Below, one piece after another: positions 53,204-61,823 of a DNA stretch of 64,000 nt. The notes beneath the pieces are model-generated. The model made no database searches. It had not been told where the DNA came from and saw only the letters and a program-made list of their open reading frames with translations. A program made the translations under genes and the position numbers. This DNA is from Anaerosacchariphilus hominis (GTDB taxonomy: Bacteria > Bacillota > Clostridia > Lachnospirales > Lachnospiraceae). The stretch spans positions 481,271-545,270 of the forward strand of contig NZ_JACOOR010000001.1 of assembly GCF_014290175.1 (NCBI RefSeq), read 5' to 3'. Within the stretch, counting starts at the first letter, position 1. The number at the start of each line of letters is the position of its first letter.

Positions 53204-54583
53204 ATGAACGAACAGGAGATTCAGAAACTGGTGGCCCGGCAGCGACAGTGCTTCCGCTCGGGCTCGACACTTTCTTATAAAAACCGGATGGCCGCCCTGA
53301 CCAGACTGGAGCGGCTGGTGACCGAACACGAAAACGAAATTCAGGACGCGCTCCGTCTGGATCTCGGCAAAAGCGCCGCAGAAAGCTACATGTGCGAGAC
53401 CGGCCTTCTTCTAAATGAAATCCGTTATCTGAAGCGGCATCTGCGATTTTGGATGCGGGATCAGATCGTCCCGACGCCTTTGGCGCAGTTTTGCGCGATC
53501 AGCTATCGGAAACCCTCGCCCTACGGCGTGACGCTGATCATGAGTCCCTGGAATTACCCGCTGCTCCTGACCCTGGAACCCCTGGTCGACGCCCTGGCCG
53601 CCGGTAACACGGCCATTCTGAAGCCCAGCGCCTACTCGCTGCATACCGGCAGTCTGATAAAACGCCTGATTCAGGCTTATTTTCCCTCATCCCTGGTGGC
53701 CGTAGTCACCGGCGGCCGGGCGGAAAATGAAGCTCTGCTGGAACAGCGTTTCGACTATATCTTCTTCACCGGAAGCAAATCTGTGGGCCGCTTCGTCATG
53801 GGGAAGGCCTCCGCTCACCTGACGCCGGTGACCCTGGAGCTGGACGGAAAGAGTCCCTGCATCGTGGACCGCACCGCGGACATCCCGACGGCGGCCCGGC
53901 GTATCGTCTTCGGAAAGTTCCTGAACTGCGGCCAGACCTGCGTGGCTCCCGACTATATTCTCTGCGATATCCGGGTGAAAAACCGGCTGATCGAAGAACT
54001 GATCCGCCAGATCCGCGCCCAGTTCGGAGAGAGCCCTCTGGAAAATAAGAACTACGGCCGCATTATCAATGAAAAACACTTTCTGCGGATTCTGAACCTG
54101 ATGGACCCGGCCAAGACTGTCTTTGGAGGACGGACGTCCTCGGAAACCCTGCAGATCGAACCCACCCTTTTGGACAATATTACCTGGCAGGACGATGTGA
54201 TGCAGGAGGAGATCTTCGGACCGGTGCTGCCGATTCTGACCTACGATTCCATCGACGACGTGATCCGCCTGGTCAATGAGAAGCCGCACCCGCTGGCTCT
54301 CTACCTCTTTACCCGGAACCGGAAGCTGGCTCATAAGGTGCTGACCCTCTGCTCCTTCGGCGGAGGCTGTGTCAATGACACCATCATCCATCTGGCCACG
54401 CCCTATATGGGCTTCGGCGGATTCGGGGAGAGCGGCATGGGCAGCTATCACGGGAAGGCCGGGTTTGAGACCTTTTCTCATTTCAAAAGTATTGTGGATA
54501 AGAGGAACCGGCCGGATCTTCCCATGCGGTATCAGCCCTATACCGAAGGAAAGAAAAAGCTCGTTCGAATGTTTCTCAGATAG
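53204..54583 (+). CDS. Aldehyde dehydrogenase (class 3-like)
   Basis: 459 residues. NAD-binding MSPWNYPLLLTLEP and GNTAILKPSAYS, the general base in LELDGKSPCIVD (Asp in place of the usual second Gly), and the catalytic cysteine in FLNCGQTCVAPDY. Length matches the class 3 fatty-aldehyde branch. It lacks a CoA-dependent domain; it likely oxidises aliphatic or aromatic aldehydes with NAD(P). GGAGGGTT precedes the ATG. Single-gene unit with its own promoter and terminator. Confidence 0.93.
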   Translation: MNEQEIQKLVARQRQCFRSGSTLSYKNRMAALTRLERLVTEHENEIQDALRLDLGKSAAESYMCETGLLLNEIRYLKRHLRFWMRDQIVPTPLAQFCAISYRKPSPYGVTLIMSPWNYPLLLTLEPLVDALAAGNTAILKPSAYSLHTGSLIKRLIQAYFPSSLVAVVTGGRAENEALLEQRFDYIFFTGSKSVGRFVMGKASAHLTPVTLELDGKSPCIVDRTADIPTAARRIVFGKFLNCGQTCVAPDYILCDIRVKNRLIEELIRQIRAQFGESPLENKNYGRIINEKHFLRILNLMDPAKTVFGGRTSSETLQIEPTLLDNITWQDDVMQEEIFGPVLPILTYDSIDDVIRLVNEKPHPLALYLFTRNRKLAHKVLTLCSFGGGCVNDTIIHLATPYMGFGGFGESGMGSYHGKAGFETFSHFKSIVDKRNRPDLPMRYQPYTEGKKKLVRMFLR

Positions 54584-54619
54584 TATTCGTTAAAAGCCAA
54601 CCGGTATCTCCGGATACTC

Positions 54620-55717
54620 TCACAAAGAAGCGTCGCCTCCGGGAACAGACGCTTCTTTCTTTTCTGTTTCTTTATGTTCCGGTTCCTCATCCACCTGCCG
54701 CCACAGCTCCCGGATGAGCAGAATGGATAAAGGCCCCAGCAGAATCCCGGCGGCGCCGTAAAGCTTCACGCCGCCATAGACCCCGGCCAGGATCAGAACC
54801 GGAAGAACCCCCAGACGGTTTCCCACCAGTCTCGGCTCCAGGAGCTCCCGCAGCAGCACACAGCTTCCATAGGTCAAAGCCAGAATCAAAGCCGCCCTGT
54901 AGTCTTTCCGGAATACCACCAGAATCAGAATCCAGGGAACAAAGGCTGTCCCGGTGCCAAAAACCGGAAGGGCGTCCAGAAGCCCGATACCGATTCCCGC
55001 CGGGATGGGATTCCCCAGAACCCCGGCAGCCCAGATTCCCAAGGTACACAGCAGCATAATCAGACTCATGATCAGAAGCTGGGCCCGGAGATATCCGCCT
55101 GCGGATCGCCGCATTCCTTCCGCCACACACTTCAGCTGCCGATAGAAGCTCCAGCTCTCCGCCGCCTCCCGGATTCGCTCATAATCCGCCGCCAGGAACA
55201 GGACCGCCACCAGGGTCACCAGCAGGGCTGCCCCGAAGCCGCCCAGATATTTGACCGCCTGCCAGGAACTCCCGAAGGCTCCGGGCAGCATGATCTGGCC
55301 CGCCTGGACCCTTACCTCTTCCATCTGCTCTGTCACAAACCGGTGTACCGTGCCCGCGTCTATATGAAAGAACCGGCTTACACTGTCACAGCATTCATAC
55401 AGCACATACTCCGCCTGCCCGGGCCGGTTCAGGAACCGGCACAGATTCCGAAGCTGCCCGTACAGACTTCTCCCCAGAAGAACGCATCCCGTTCCCACCA
55501 CCACCGCCGCCACAATCAGCAGTACCGCCATGGAGGCCGCCGGGCGGATCCGGAACCGCTCCTTCAGATACCGCAGCAGAGGCCAGCACCCGTGAACCAC
55601 TACTGCAGCAATCAAAAAGGGAACCACCAAAGGGAGCAGATACTTCATACCCAGATACACCCCTATTATGATTCCCATTTTCTTCCAGTTCTTTTTTTCT
55701 TTCCGAATCCATTCCAT
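54620..55717 (-). CDS. AI-2E-family permease, YtvI-like
   Basis: 365 residues from the ATG at 55717 (GGGGGATGG upstream); an in-frame ATG nine codons earlier has no site. About seven or eight hydrophobic segments, with the family end pattern FGTGTAFVPWILILVVF and GPLSILLIRELWRQV. The YtvI branch is involved in spore maturation; other AI-2E permeases export ions or autoinducer-related molecules. Role is inferred from family. Confidence 0.82.
   Translation of the reverse strand: MEWIRKEKKNWKKMGIIIGVYLGMKYLLPLVVPFLIAAVVVHGCWPLLRYLKERFRIRPAASMAVLLIVAAVVVGTGCVLLGRSLYGQLRNLCRFLNRPGQAEYVLYECCDSVSRFFHIDAGTVHRFVTEQMEEVRVQAGQIMLPGAFGSSWQAVKYLGGFGAALLVTLVAVLFLAADYERIREAAESWSFYRQLKCVAEGMRRSAGGYLRAQLLIMSLIMLLCTLGIWAAGVLGNPIPAGIGIGLLDALPVFGTGTAFVPWILILVVFRKDYRAALILALTYGSCVLLRELLEPRLVGNRLGVLPVLILAGVYGGVKLYGAAGILLGPLSILLIRELWRQVDEEPEHKETEKKEASVPGGDASL
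54624..54665 (+). terminator. Terminator after the aldehyde dehydrogenase gene, inside the ytvI-like 3' end
   Basis: An 11-bp stem AAAGAAGCGTC/GACGCTTCTTT with a loop of 13 bases, followed by CTTTTCTG. It overlaps the last codons of the convergent YtvI-like gene, whose C-terminal residues are thus fixed by the stem. Confidence 0.8.
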
Positions 55718-55777
55718 CAGCCATCCCCCGTTTCCGTTTTTCATGGATAGTATCTGCTGAAATGAACTGTTTTACTC

Positions 55778-56248
55778 TGTGGATAACTACTTTACATAAA
55801 TCTTTGGAAGGCCGGATTCTGCGGATTTTTCTGAAATTCCATCCATTTTCCCGTGACCGGATGACGGAATCTCAGCCGGTATGCACACAGGGCCGGAAAA
55901 GGGTTATCCACATTATCCACATAGTTTTCAACCTTTCCGTATTTCCGATCTCCCAAAAGAGGGGTTCCCCGGCCTGCCATCTGGACCCGGATCTGGTGGT
56001 GACGTCCTGTTTCCAGCCGTATTTCGGCCATTCCCAGGTTATCCACACACTTCAGAAGGCGATATCGGAGCACTGCCTTTTTTGCCCCCGGACGGGTTTT
56101 TTTTACAATCTCCGAGCGATTTTCCTTCCCGTTCTTCCACAGAAAATCCACGCATTCGATCCAGTTTTCCACCGACTTTTCCACATTTGCCCCTGGTTTT
56201 CCACATCCGTTTTCCACATTGGGGATATTCTGTGGATACTTATCCACA
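55778..56248. promoter_or_regulatory. Cluster of DnaA boxes within an rluA-type gene
   Basis: Exact TTATCCACA occurs at 55904-55912, 55913-55921 (directly adjacent), 56039-56047 and 56240-56248, and the reverse complement at 55778-55786. One-mismatch boxes TTTTCCACA are at 56177-56185, 56197-56205 and 56210-56218, and GTATCCACA (reverse) at 56231-56239. Elsewhere in the window I found one exact box (17157-17165). It resembles a DnaA-titration or DnaA-regulated locus, not an origin. Confidence 0.75.
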
Positions 56249-56544
56249 TTACACAGAACGGCCAGATAGGTTTTCTCCATCTGCTTTTCCGCCGACTGGC
56301 GGCTCAGCTCCGCCGCGGCCCTGGGCGTCCGAGCAAATACCAGCAGTCCTTCCACCGGCTGATCCAGCCTGTGTACCACTGCCAGATAGGGCACGCCGCT
56401 GTCCGGATTCTTTCTATATAAATAGTTTTTCAACAGACTCTCGCAGTCCTTCGTCCCCACCCGCGCGCTCTGCACCGGAATCCCGGCGGGCTTGCGGACC
56501 ACAAGAATGTCCGAATCTTCATAAATAATTTCTGGTTCTTTCAT
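55792..56544 (-). CDS. RluA-family pseudouridine synthase
   Basis: 250 residues. The catalytic motif is VVHRLDQPVEGLLVF with Asp60 in HRLD; ETGRHHQIRVQMAGRGTPLLG follows. It converts uridine to pseudouridine in rRNA or tRNA; there is no S4 domain. The middle (residues of about 95-170) and the end near 215 have repeated Val-Asp-Asn, Val-Glu-Asn and Val-Asp-Lys triplets, which are the coding readout of DnaA boxes on the other strand. AGGAAG precedes the ATG. Confidence 0.92.
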   Translation of the reverse strand: MKEPEIIYEDSDILVVRKPAGIPVQSARVGTKDCESLLKNYLYRKNPDSGVPYLAVVHRLDQPVEGLLVFARTPRAAAELSRQSAEKQMEKTYLAVLCNVDKYPQNIPNVENGCGKPGANVEKSVENWIECVDFLWKNGKENRSEIVKKTRPGAKKAVLRYRLLKCVDNLGMAEIRLETGRHHQIRVQMAGRGTPLLGDRKYGKVENYVDNVDNPFPALCAYRLRFRHPVTGKWMEFQKNPQNPAFQRFM

Positions 56545-56656
56545 AGATTCTTCCTGCTGTATTTCTTGTTTTTCCTTATTATAACTTCATTTTTCTTCCA
56601 TCGTCAATCCTTTGATTCATACTGTGCTTTGCTTTGAGCCTTCCACCTCTCTGACC

Positions 56657-56953
56657 TCATCCAAGGAATTCCGTGAGGACTTCGTTTAAGACCTGCTCTT
56701 CCCTGGGATCCAGACTCTTTCCCGGAGCCTTGGTCTGCTCCTCCGCTTCCTGCTGCCCTTCAGCTTCTCTGGTTTCCCGGGCCTCCTTCCCGAAATTCGG
56801 AAAGCTCTCCGCCGCCCGGGCCGACAGATTGCTGCGGAGCAGTTCCCGCTTGGCATCCTTCACCACTGCCAGAACCTCCCGCACATCCGCCCACAGATAA
56901 AGCACCAGGATTACCAGTACGGCCCAGGCCACGATCATCACGATTCTGAACAT
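56657..56953 (-). CDS. Small single-helix membrane protein, unrecognised
   Basis: 98 residues from the ATG at 56953 (GGGAGGAAG upstream; an in-frame ATG 11 codons earlier lacks a site). One N-terminal membrane helix (MFRIVMIVAWAVLVILVLYL) followed by a charged Glu, Lys and Arg-rich tail, probably a helix. No family recognised. It lies between the pseudouridine synthase and mtnN, all on the minus strand. Confidence 0.75.
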   Translation of the reverse strand: MFRIVMIVAWAVLVILVLYLWADVREVLAVVKDAKRELLRSNLSARAAESFPNFGKEARETREAEGQQEAEEQTKAPGKSLDPREEQVLNEVLTEFLG

Positions 56954-57059
56954 ATGTCTCTTCCTCCCTTTTCTTATTCCGTGCATCCTTTTCTTTACTC
57001 TGCGTAAAATTTCCCACGGAATCTTTTCTATCTTCTATTATAAGGAAGGCCTACCGAAA

Positions 57060-57112
57060 TAAAAAGAGCGGGCGCTCGCCACGGCCCGACAGGGCCTGAC
57101 AAGCTTCCCGCT
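57060..57112 (-). terminator. Terminator after mtnN
   Basis: On the minus strand AAGCGGG pairs with CCCGCTC across an inner hairpin GGCCC-TGTC-GGGCC, followed by TTTTTATTT, about 20 bases past mtnN. Confidence 0.75.
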
Positions 57113-57133
57113 TTTCCTGCCTCTTATGAAGTT

Positions 57134-57847
57134 TTAGTACGCATCCTCGGGGAGCCGGGATACGAAGTTTTCGATAAGCTTCACGCTGTGCTCGATGGCC
57201 TGTGCCTCGAAGGTGGGGTAATCTACCGAAGCGCTGTCGTCCGCCTTATCGGAAATGGCCCGTACGATGACAAAGGGCACCTTGTTCAGATACGCGGTCT
57301 GGGCGATGGCTGCGCCCTCCATCTCAGTGCAGTAGCCCTCGGTCCAGGACGCGATCTCGTTCTTTACGGAACGCTCCGCCACAAACTGATCTCCGGTCAC
57401 CACCCGGCCCACAAAGGCCTGAATCTCCGGATTCGCCTCCTCGCAGGCTGCCTTTGCCATGGCGACAAGCTCCGGATCCGCCGGGAACGCCACCGTATCC
57501 ATCCGGGGAATCTCACCCCGGGCATAGCCAAAGGAGCGGGCATCCACATCATGCTGCAGAGCGTCGGAGGAAATCACAATATCTCCGATATTGATCTCCG
57601 ACTTCAGGGAGCCTGCGATGCCCGTATTGATCAGCCGGTTCACATTGAATACGTCCACCAGAATCTGGGCGCAGAGGCCTGCGTTCACCTTACCGATACC
57701 GCTTCTTACCACGACTACCTCACGGCCGCCCAGCAGTCCCTGATAAAACTCCATGGACGCTTTCTTTACCACGACCTCTATTTCCATCTTTTCTTTTAAA
57801 AGAGCGACTTCTTCCTCCATCGCTCCGATAATACCTGTTCTTCCCAT
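57134..57847 (-). CDS. mtnN: 5'-methylthioadenosine/S-adenosylhomocysteine nucleosidase
   Basis: 237 residues. GIIGAMEEEVALLKEKM at the start, NTGIAGSL, VTGDQFVAE, and the catalytic Glu and Asp in CTEMEGAAIAQ and RAISDKADD identify the nucleosidase that removes adenine from MTA and SAH. It feeds methyl-cycle recycling. AGAGAGGAATCCC precedes the ATG. Confidence 0.96.
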   Translation of the reverse strand: MGRTGIIGAMEEEVALLKEKMEIEVVVKKASMEFYQGLLGGREVVVVRSGIGKVNAGLCAQILVDVFNVNRLINTGIAGSLKSEINIGDIVISSDALQHDVDARSFGYARGEIPRMDTVAFPADPELVAMAKAACEEANPEIQAFVGRVVTGDQFVAERSVKNEIASWTEGYCTEMEGAAIAQTAYLNKVPFVIVRAISDKADDSASVDYPTFEAQAIEHSVKLIENFVSRLPEDAY

Positions 57848-57977
57848 GGGATTCCTCTCTTTCTGTTTTTTCTCCCCACGTCGTTTGGAATTATTTTACC
57901 AACAGTTCGACGGAATTTCAACCTGTTTCTTACAGAGGCTATAAAAAGGATGTAAAACCCGAATCTTTCCATCCACG

Positions 57978-58012
57978 CAAAGACCGGCAGAGATGGGGTT
58001 CTCTGCCGGTCT
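57978..58012 (-). terminator. Terminator after the small secreted protein gene
   Basis: A perfect 12-bp stem AGACCGGCAGAG/CTCTGCCGGTCT (57981-57992 with 58001-58012, loop ATGGGGTT). It is about 130 bases past the secreted protein gene stop on the minus strand, followed by TTTGCG. The A/T-rich 58020-58140 stretch before it holds nothing recognisable. Confidence 0.65.
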
Positions 58013-58141
58013 TGCAAAAAGAAAAAGCGTTCGGAAATTGAAACTTAATTTTATTATTTTGTTTGTTGTTATGAAAGTTTATACTATTAATCCATATTCA
58101 GTTTTTAATTATTTCATGAAAGCTTCTGATAATAAGGAAAA

Positions 58142-58642
58142 TCAGGAAGCTTTGATGGTCGGGCTACAGGTCGTTGTAGACTCTGTTGTTGAACCCTTTT
58201 TTACACTGTGTCCGCCACGGGCACGGTAATGATAGCCGCTGGTGACAGAAATACCGCTCTTGCTACCGTGACAAGAAGACGTATCTGTTTCTTCAAAATG
58301 ATAAGTTCCAATTGTTCCAAATTTCGAGCCACCGTTGGAGCTTTCATCCAGATATACGGCCACCTTTACTGAGTCGCAGATAGAATGTGCCGTAGTTGTT
58401 CCGGACACTGCAACTTTCGCCGTTCCGTCACGTTTGATGCCGCATGTGCTCTCTTTCAGATAGGTTCCTCTGGCAACCCCGTACCAATGGTCGATGGCTT
58501 CATCTTCTGTCGTCACATACTCATGATAGCCTGCCATATCGGTATCTGCTGCCAGGGCCGTCAGGGCTGCCGGCGGTAACAAAGGGCCTCCTGCCAGAGT
58601 CACACTCAGCACCCCCGCCATAAGTTTCATTTTGTTCCTCAT
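58142..58642 (-). CDS. Small secreted protein, DUF6147-like
   Basis: 166 residues from ATG at 58642 (GGGGAGGAGT upstream). Residues 1-32 are a signal peptide (ending ALAADT) with cleavage after about Ala32. The mature part begins DMAGYHEYVTTEDEAIDHW and is rich in Ser, Thr and Gly with two or more cysteines. The pattern recalls small secreted proteins common in Lachnospiraceae (DUF6147); I could not verify the family by search. Directly follows the anti-sigma-like gene on the same strand, so the two may be co-regulated. Confidence 0.7.
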   Translation of the reverse strand: MRNKMKLMAGVLSVTLAGGPLLPPAALTALAADTDMAGYHEYVTTEDEAIDHWYGVARGTYLKESTCGIKRDGTAKVAVSGTTTAHSICDSVKVAVYLDESSNGGSKFGTIGTYHFEETDTSSCHGSKSGISVTSGYHYRARGGHSVKKGSTTESTTTCSPTIKAS

Positions 58643-58715
58643 CGTACTCCTCCCCTCTCGTATGGGTTTTTAATTTTACAAGCTTGTACTAAGAATACGA
58701 ATCAGAAATTAAAAA

Positions 58716-59471
58716 TCACACGTTTTTAAAAATAATTTCAGATAAAATATTTTCAAACTCGTCTAATTTGAGCGCTCCGGAAATATAGTAATAAGCATTT
58801 CCGTATGTCAACTCTGCTCGATAATAAACGTTTCCATCACCTTTATCTATTTTCCAGACATCAATATCATTTTCGTAAAAGAATGCACTTATTGTATCTA
58901 TTTTCTCTCCATCTGGTATAGTGCTAAATCCAGCATTATCATACTGTTTATTTTCATAAACCGTCAGAATCTTGTCACCATAATAAAACTCCATCAAGGC
59001 TTCGCCCATATCTTTATCTATGAAAACTTTCTCCAATTCCATTCCTTCCGGCCTATATCCCAATCGAAGGGCCTGAATCCCAAGTCTTTCCTCTATTTCA
59101 TCATAGGCCTCATCCTCTGTAACATCCACATAAAAATTCTCGTTATCATTGGTGATGGTGATATCCAGTCCATCCCCCTCATCCCGGTTCTCCACCTTCG
59201 GCGTAAACAGCCTGGCTCCCGTGGCGCTGAGGGTTCCGCCCACCAGAAGAACCGCGGCGACTGCCACGGCCAGCAGTACCCGCTTGCGGACATGGCCCCT
59301 TCTGTGTTTGGTTTGCTTCTGCGCCTCTGCCCGGCGCATCAGATCCTTGAAGCTGTCGTCCGGCATCTTCAGATCCTTCAGGCTCCCGTCCGCCTCTATC
59401 CGGCGCTCGATAGCCTTTCCTTCTTCTATGATTTCTTTTCTTACTCTGTCTCGCAGTTCCTGATTTGTCAT
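58716..59471 (-). CDS. DUF4367 membrane protein, anti-sigma-like
   Basis: 251 residues: a cytoplasmic N-terminal part (1-62), one membrane helix (about 63-82, RKRVLLAVAVAAVLLVGGTL), then an outside domain of about 165 residues with DUF4367-like end FYENDIDVWKIDKGDGNVYY. Such proteins are usual partners of ECF-type sigma factors. A sigma factor gene lies 1.3 kb away (60757-61284), on the same strand, separated by murG on the other strand. AAGGGAAAG precedes the ATG. Confidence 0.78.
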   Translation of the reverse strand: MTNQELRDRVRKEIIEEGKAIERRIEADGSLKDLKMPDDSFKDLMRRAEAQKQTKHRRGHVRKRVLLAVAVAAVLLVGGTLSATGARLFTPKVENRDEGDGLDITITNDNENFYVDVTEDEAYDEIEERLGIQALRLGYRPEGMELEKVFIDKDMGEALMEFYYGDKILTVYENKQYDNAGFSTIPDGEKIDTISAFFYENDIDVWKIDKGDGNVYYRAELTYGNAYYYISGALKLDEFENILSEIIFKNV

Positions 59472-59501
59472 GTTCTTTCCCTTATTTCTCCTGAATATGA
59501 A

Positions 59502-59530
59502 TTGACAGACCGACTTTTTCCTATCATAAT
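59502..59530 (+). promoter_or_regulatory. Promoter of murG
   Basis: TTGACA (59502-59507), 17-base spacer, CATAAT (59525-59530), about 35 bases before murG. Confidence 0.75.
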
Positions 59531-59564
59531 AGCCTTAAACGCTATTGTGTACGGAGGTGTATCC

Positions 59565-60632
59565 ATGAAACGAATTCTGTTGACCGGTGGCGGTACTGCC
59601 GGCCATGTAACACCCAATATTGCGCTTCTCCCCAGACTGCGCGAGCTGGGCTATGATATTTCCTATATGGGATCCTATGAGGGCATCGAGCGAAGGCTCA
59701 TCGAAGAGCTGCAGATTCCCTACTACGGCATTTCTTCCGGAAAGCTCCGCCGTTACTTCGATCCCAAAAACTTTACAGACCCCTTCAAGGTCCTGAAGGG
59801 CTGTATGGAGGCCCGCCGCATCATCCGGAAGCTTCAGCCGGATGTGGTATTCTCCAAGGGCGGCTTCGTCTCCGTGCCCGTGGTTCTGGCCGCGGCCCAT
59901 TATAAAATTCCTGTGATTCTCCACGAATCCGATATGACTCCCGGCCTGGCAAACCGGATCTGTATTCCTTCCGCCCGGAAGGTCTGCTGTAATTTTCCTG
60001 AGACCCTGTCCCATCTGCCGAAGCAGAAAGCAGTCCTCACCGGTTCTCCCATCCGTCAGGAGCTACTCACCGGAGACGCTGTGAAAGCTCTGCGCTTCAC
60101 CGGGCTTACCCCCGATCGGCCGGTTCTCCTGGTCATGGGCGGCAGTCTGGGCGCCACCGCAGTCAATGAAGCGGTACGCAGTATCCTGCCCAGGCTCCTG
60201 AAGGAGTTCCAGGTCATCCACCTGTGCGGCAAGGGCAAGGTGGACCCGTCCCTCAGCGCTCTTTCCGGTTATGTTCAGTATGAGTATATCCAGGATGAGC
60301 TGAAGGATCTCTTCGCCCTCTCGGATATCGTCATCTCCCGGGCCGGAGCCAACGCCATCTGCGAGCTTCTGGCCCTGCGCAAGCCGAATCTTCTGATTCC
60401 TTTGTCCGCAGCGGCCAGCCGCGGCGATCAGATTCTGAACGCCCGTTCCTTTGAGCGTCAGGGCTTCAGTCTGGTGATGGAGGAAGAGGCTGTGACCCCG
60501 GAGGCCCTGCTGGCCGCGGTTCATCAGCTCTATGAAAATCGTACTTCCTTCACGGACGCCATGGCTGCCAGTCAGCAGACCGACGCCATTGAGACCATCA
60601 CCGGTTTGATTGAGGAGGCTGTAAAAGCCTGA
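59565..60632 (+). CDS. murG: MurG, lipid II synthase (UDP-GlcNAc transferase)
   Basis: 355 residues from the ATG at 59565 (ACGGAGGTGT upstream). GT28 family: GGGTAGHVTPNIALLPRL near the start (an Ala replaces the usual Gly in GGTGGH), SKGGFVSVPVVLAA, HESDMTPGLANR and ISRAGANAICELLAL. It adds N-acetylglucosamine to lipid I on the inner membrane face. It stands outside a division and cell wall cluster, flanked by a sigma and anti-sigma-like pair on the opposite strand. Confidence 0.93.
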   Translation: MKRILLTGGGTAGHVTPNIALLPRLRELGYDISYMGSYEGIERRLIEELQIPYYGISSGKLRRYFDPKNFTDPFKVLKGCMEARRIIRKLQPDVVFSKGGFVSVPVVLAAAHYKIPVILHESDMTPGLANRICIPSARKVCCNFPETLSHLPKQKAVLTGSPIRQELLTGDAVKALRFTGLTPDRPVLLVMGGSLGATAVNEAVRSILPRLLKEFQVIHLCGKGKVDPSLSALSGYVQYEYIQDELKDLFALSDIVISRAGANAICELLALRKPNLLIPLSAAASRGDQILNARSFERQGFSLVMEEEAVTPEALLAAVHQLYENRTSFTDAMAASQQTDAIETITGLIEEAVKA

Positions 60633-60727
60633 ATCCTGTATTATAGCATATCCTTCGGATATGGCGCTCCGCTTTGGATGCCATTCGGCAGGGTATCATG
60701 TCTAGCGATATTATACCAGAATTTCAC

Positions 60728-60758
60728 AAAAAGGGAATGCTTTACGCGTTCCCTTTTT
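60728..60758. terminator. Bidirectional terminator between murG and the sigma factor gene
   Basis: A 13-bp stem AAAAAGGGAATGC/GCGTTCCCTTTTT with loop TTTAC. The A and T ends provide a T run on both strands. It overlaps the sigma factor gene stop by two bases. Confidence 0.85.
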
Positions 60759-61284
60759 ATAATTCCCTGTATTCCGCACCATACTGTTCCTTCATCCACA
60801 TCCTTGCTTTCTTCAGATGTGCGTCTACGGTACTCAGCGCGATTCCCCGTTCCTTTGCAACGGATTTTCTCGGAACCTCCAAAAGCTCCACCAGCACGAA
60901 TACTTCGTACCAGTCCGCGTTTCGATCATGTAAAGCTTTCAGCATCCGATTGGTCAGCTCATGCATTTCCAGGGAATCCAGATACCGGTCGATGCAATAG
61001 TCCAGTTCGTCGTAACTGCTGTAAGGCTCGGCCTCGTCCAACAGTTCCCGCCGTTTGTAGGCCTTTCTATAATAGTCCCGAATGAGATTCGTGGCTACCA
61101 CCATCAGCCAGTAACGGATATTTTCTTCTTTCAGGTCCTTCCGATAGCCAAGCAGACGTAAAAAGGTCTCCTGACAGATATCCTGCGCCAGATGGTAATC
61201 CTTTGTCATATCGTATGCGATCTTCAGAATCAGATTTTTGCATTCCTCGTATATTGCTTGAAATCTATCTTGCGTGTATTCCAT
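60757..61284 (-). CDS. ECF-type RNA polymerase sigma factor
   Basis: 175 residues. Sigma region 2 (AYDMTKDYHLAQDICQETFLR, residues of about 23-43) and region 4 (VPRKSVAKERGIALSTVDAHLKKARMWM) are both present with no region 3. ECF-type factors redirect RNA polymerase to stress or envelope genes and are held by membrane anti-sigma proteins. The only anti-sigma-like gene in reach is at 58716-59471, beyond murG. It may be its downstream gene after an insertion. Confidence 0.9.
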   Translation of the reverse strand: MEYTQDRFQAIYEECKNLILKIAYDMTKDYHLAQDICQETFLRLLGYRKDLKEENIRYWLMVVATNLIRDYYRKAYKRRELLDEAEPYSSYDELDYCIDRYLDSLEMHELTNRMLKALHDRNADWYEVFVLVELLEVPRKSVAKERGIALSTVDAHLKKARMWMKEQYGAEYREL

Positions 61285-61306
61285 ACATTCTCCCGAGGCG
61301 CTTATT

Positions 61307-61720
61307 CTATTCTTCCGAAAATGCCGCTATTATTTCCTCTTTATCCTTATCCTCCAGCGTTCCCGGTGTCCACAGAATATGCGCATGATCATTTTCGTAC
61401 CGCGGAATCAGGTGCATATGAAAATGGAACACGCTCTGTCCCGCCGCTTCTCCGTTATTCTGTACCAGATTCAGGCCGTCGCACTTCAGTACCTTCTTCA
61501 TCCGGACGGCCATTTTCCTGGCCAACAGAATCGCTTTTTCGCAGTGCTCATCATCCAGTTCCATCAGATTCGCGAAATGATCCTTCGGCACCAGAAGCGC
61601 ATGCCCCCGGGTCGCCGGTCCCAGATCCAGGAATACCCGGAAGTCCTCATCCTCGTACAAAGTGGCAGATGGGATCTCCCCGTTTGCAATCTTACAGAAA
61701 ATACAATCGTCGTGTTTCAT
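61307..61720 (-). CDS. HIT family nucleotide hydrolase/transferase
   Basis: 137 residues from the ATG at 61720 (GGAAGGAG upstream). The HIT motif is HFHMHLIPR, and CIFCKIANGEIPSA is the usual zinc-binding start. It belongs to the Hint/HinT branch of adenosine phosphoramidase-type proteins. It is divergent from the histidine kinase gene with about 100 bases between. Confidence 0.94.
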   Translation of the reverse strand: MKHDDCIFCKIANGEIPSATLYEDEDFRVFLDLGPATRGHALLVPKDHFANLMELDDEHCEKAILLARKMAVRMKKVLKCDGLNLVQNNGEAAGQSVFHFHMHLIPRYENDHAHILWTPGTLEDKDKEEIIAAFSEE

Positions 61721-61737
61721 GATAATTCTCCTTCCTT

Positions 61738-61745
61738 TTGTCGAA
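61738..61745. promoter_or_regulatory. Spo0A-box-like site
   Basis: Exact TTGTCGAA, the core of the Spo0A-binding site, in the gap between the HIT gene and the histidine kinase gene. An exact 8-mer can occur by chance, but its place before a kinase resembling those feeding Spo0A makes it notable. Confidence 0.4.
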
Positions 61746-61823
61746 TTATGTCGCAATTTGTAGATTTGTTCTATATTGTAAAACAATTCCTTTTGTGTTA
61801 CACTGATTTCGGGAGTGATAAAG

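Noticed and set aside
55778-56248. Chromosomal replication origin
   Set aside because: DnaA boxes are dense, but there is no AT-rich unwinding region beside them and no dnaA, dnaN, recF, gyrB or rpmH gene.
57993-58229. 78-codon plus-strand frame
   Set aside because: It overlaps a terminator and the 3' end of the secreted protein gene, and its AT-rich part reads as non-coding.
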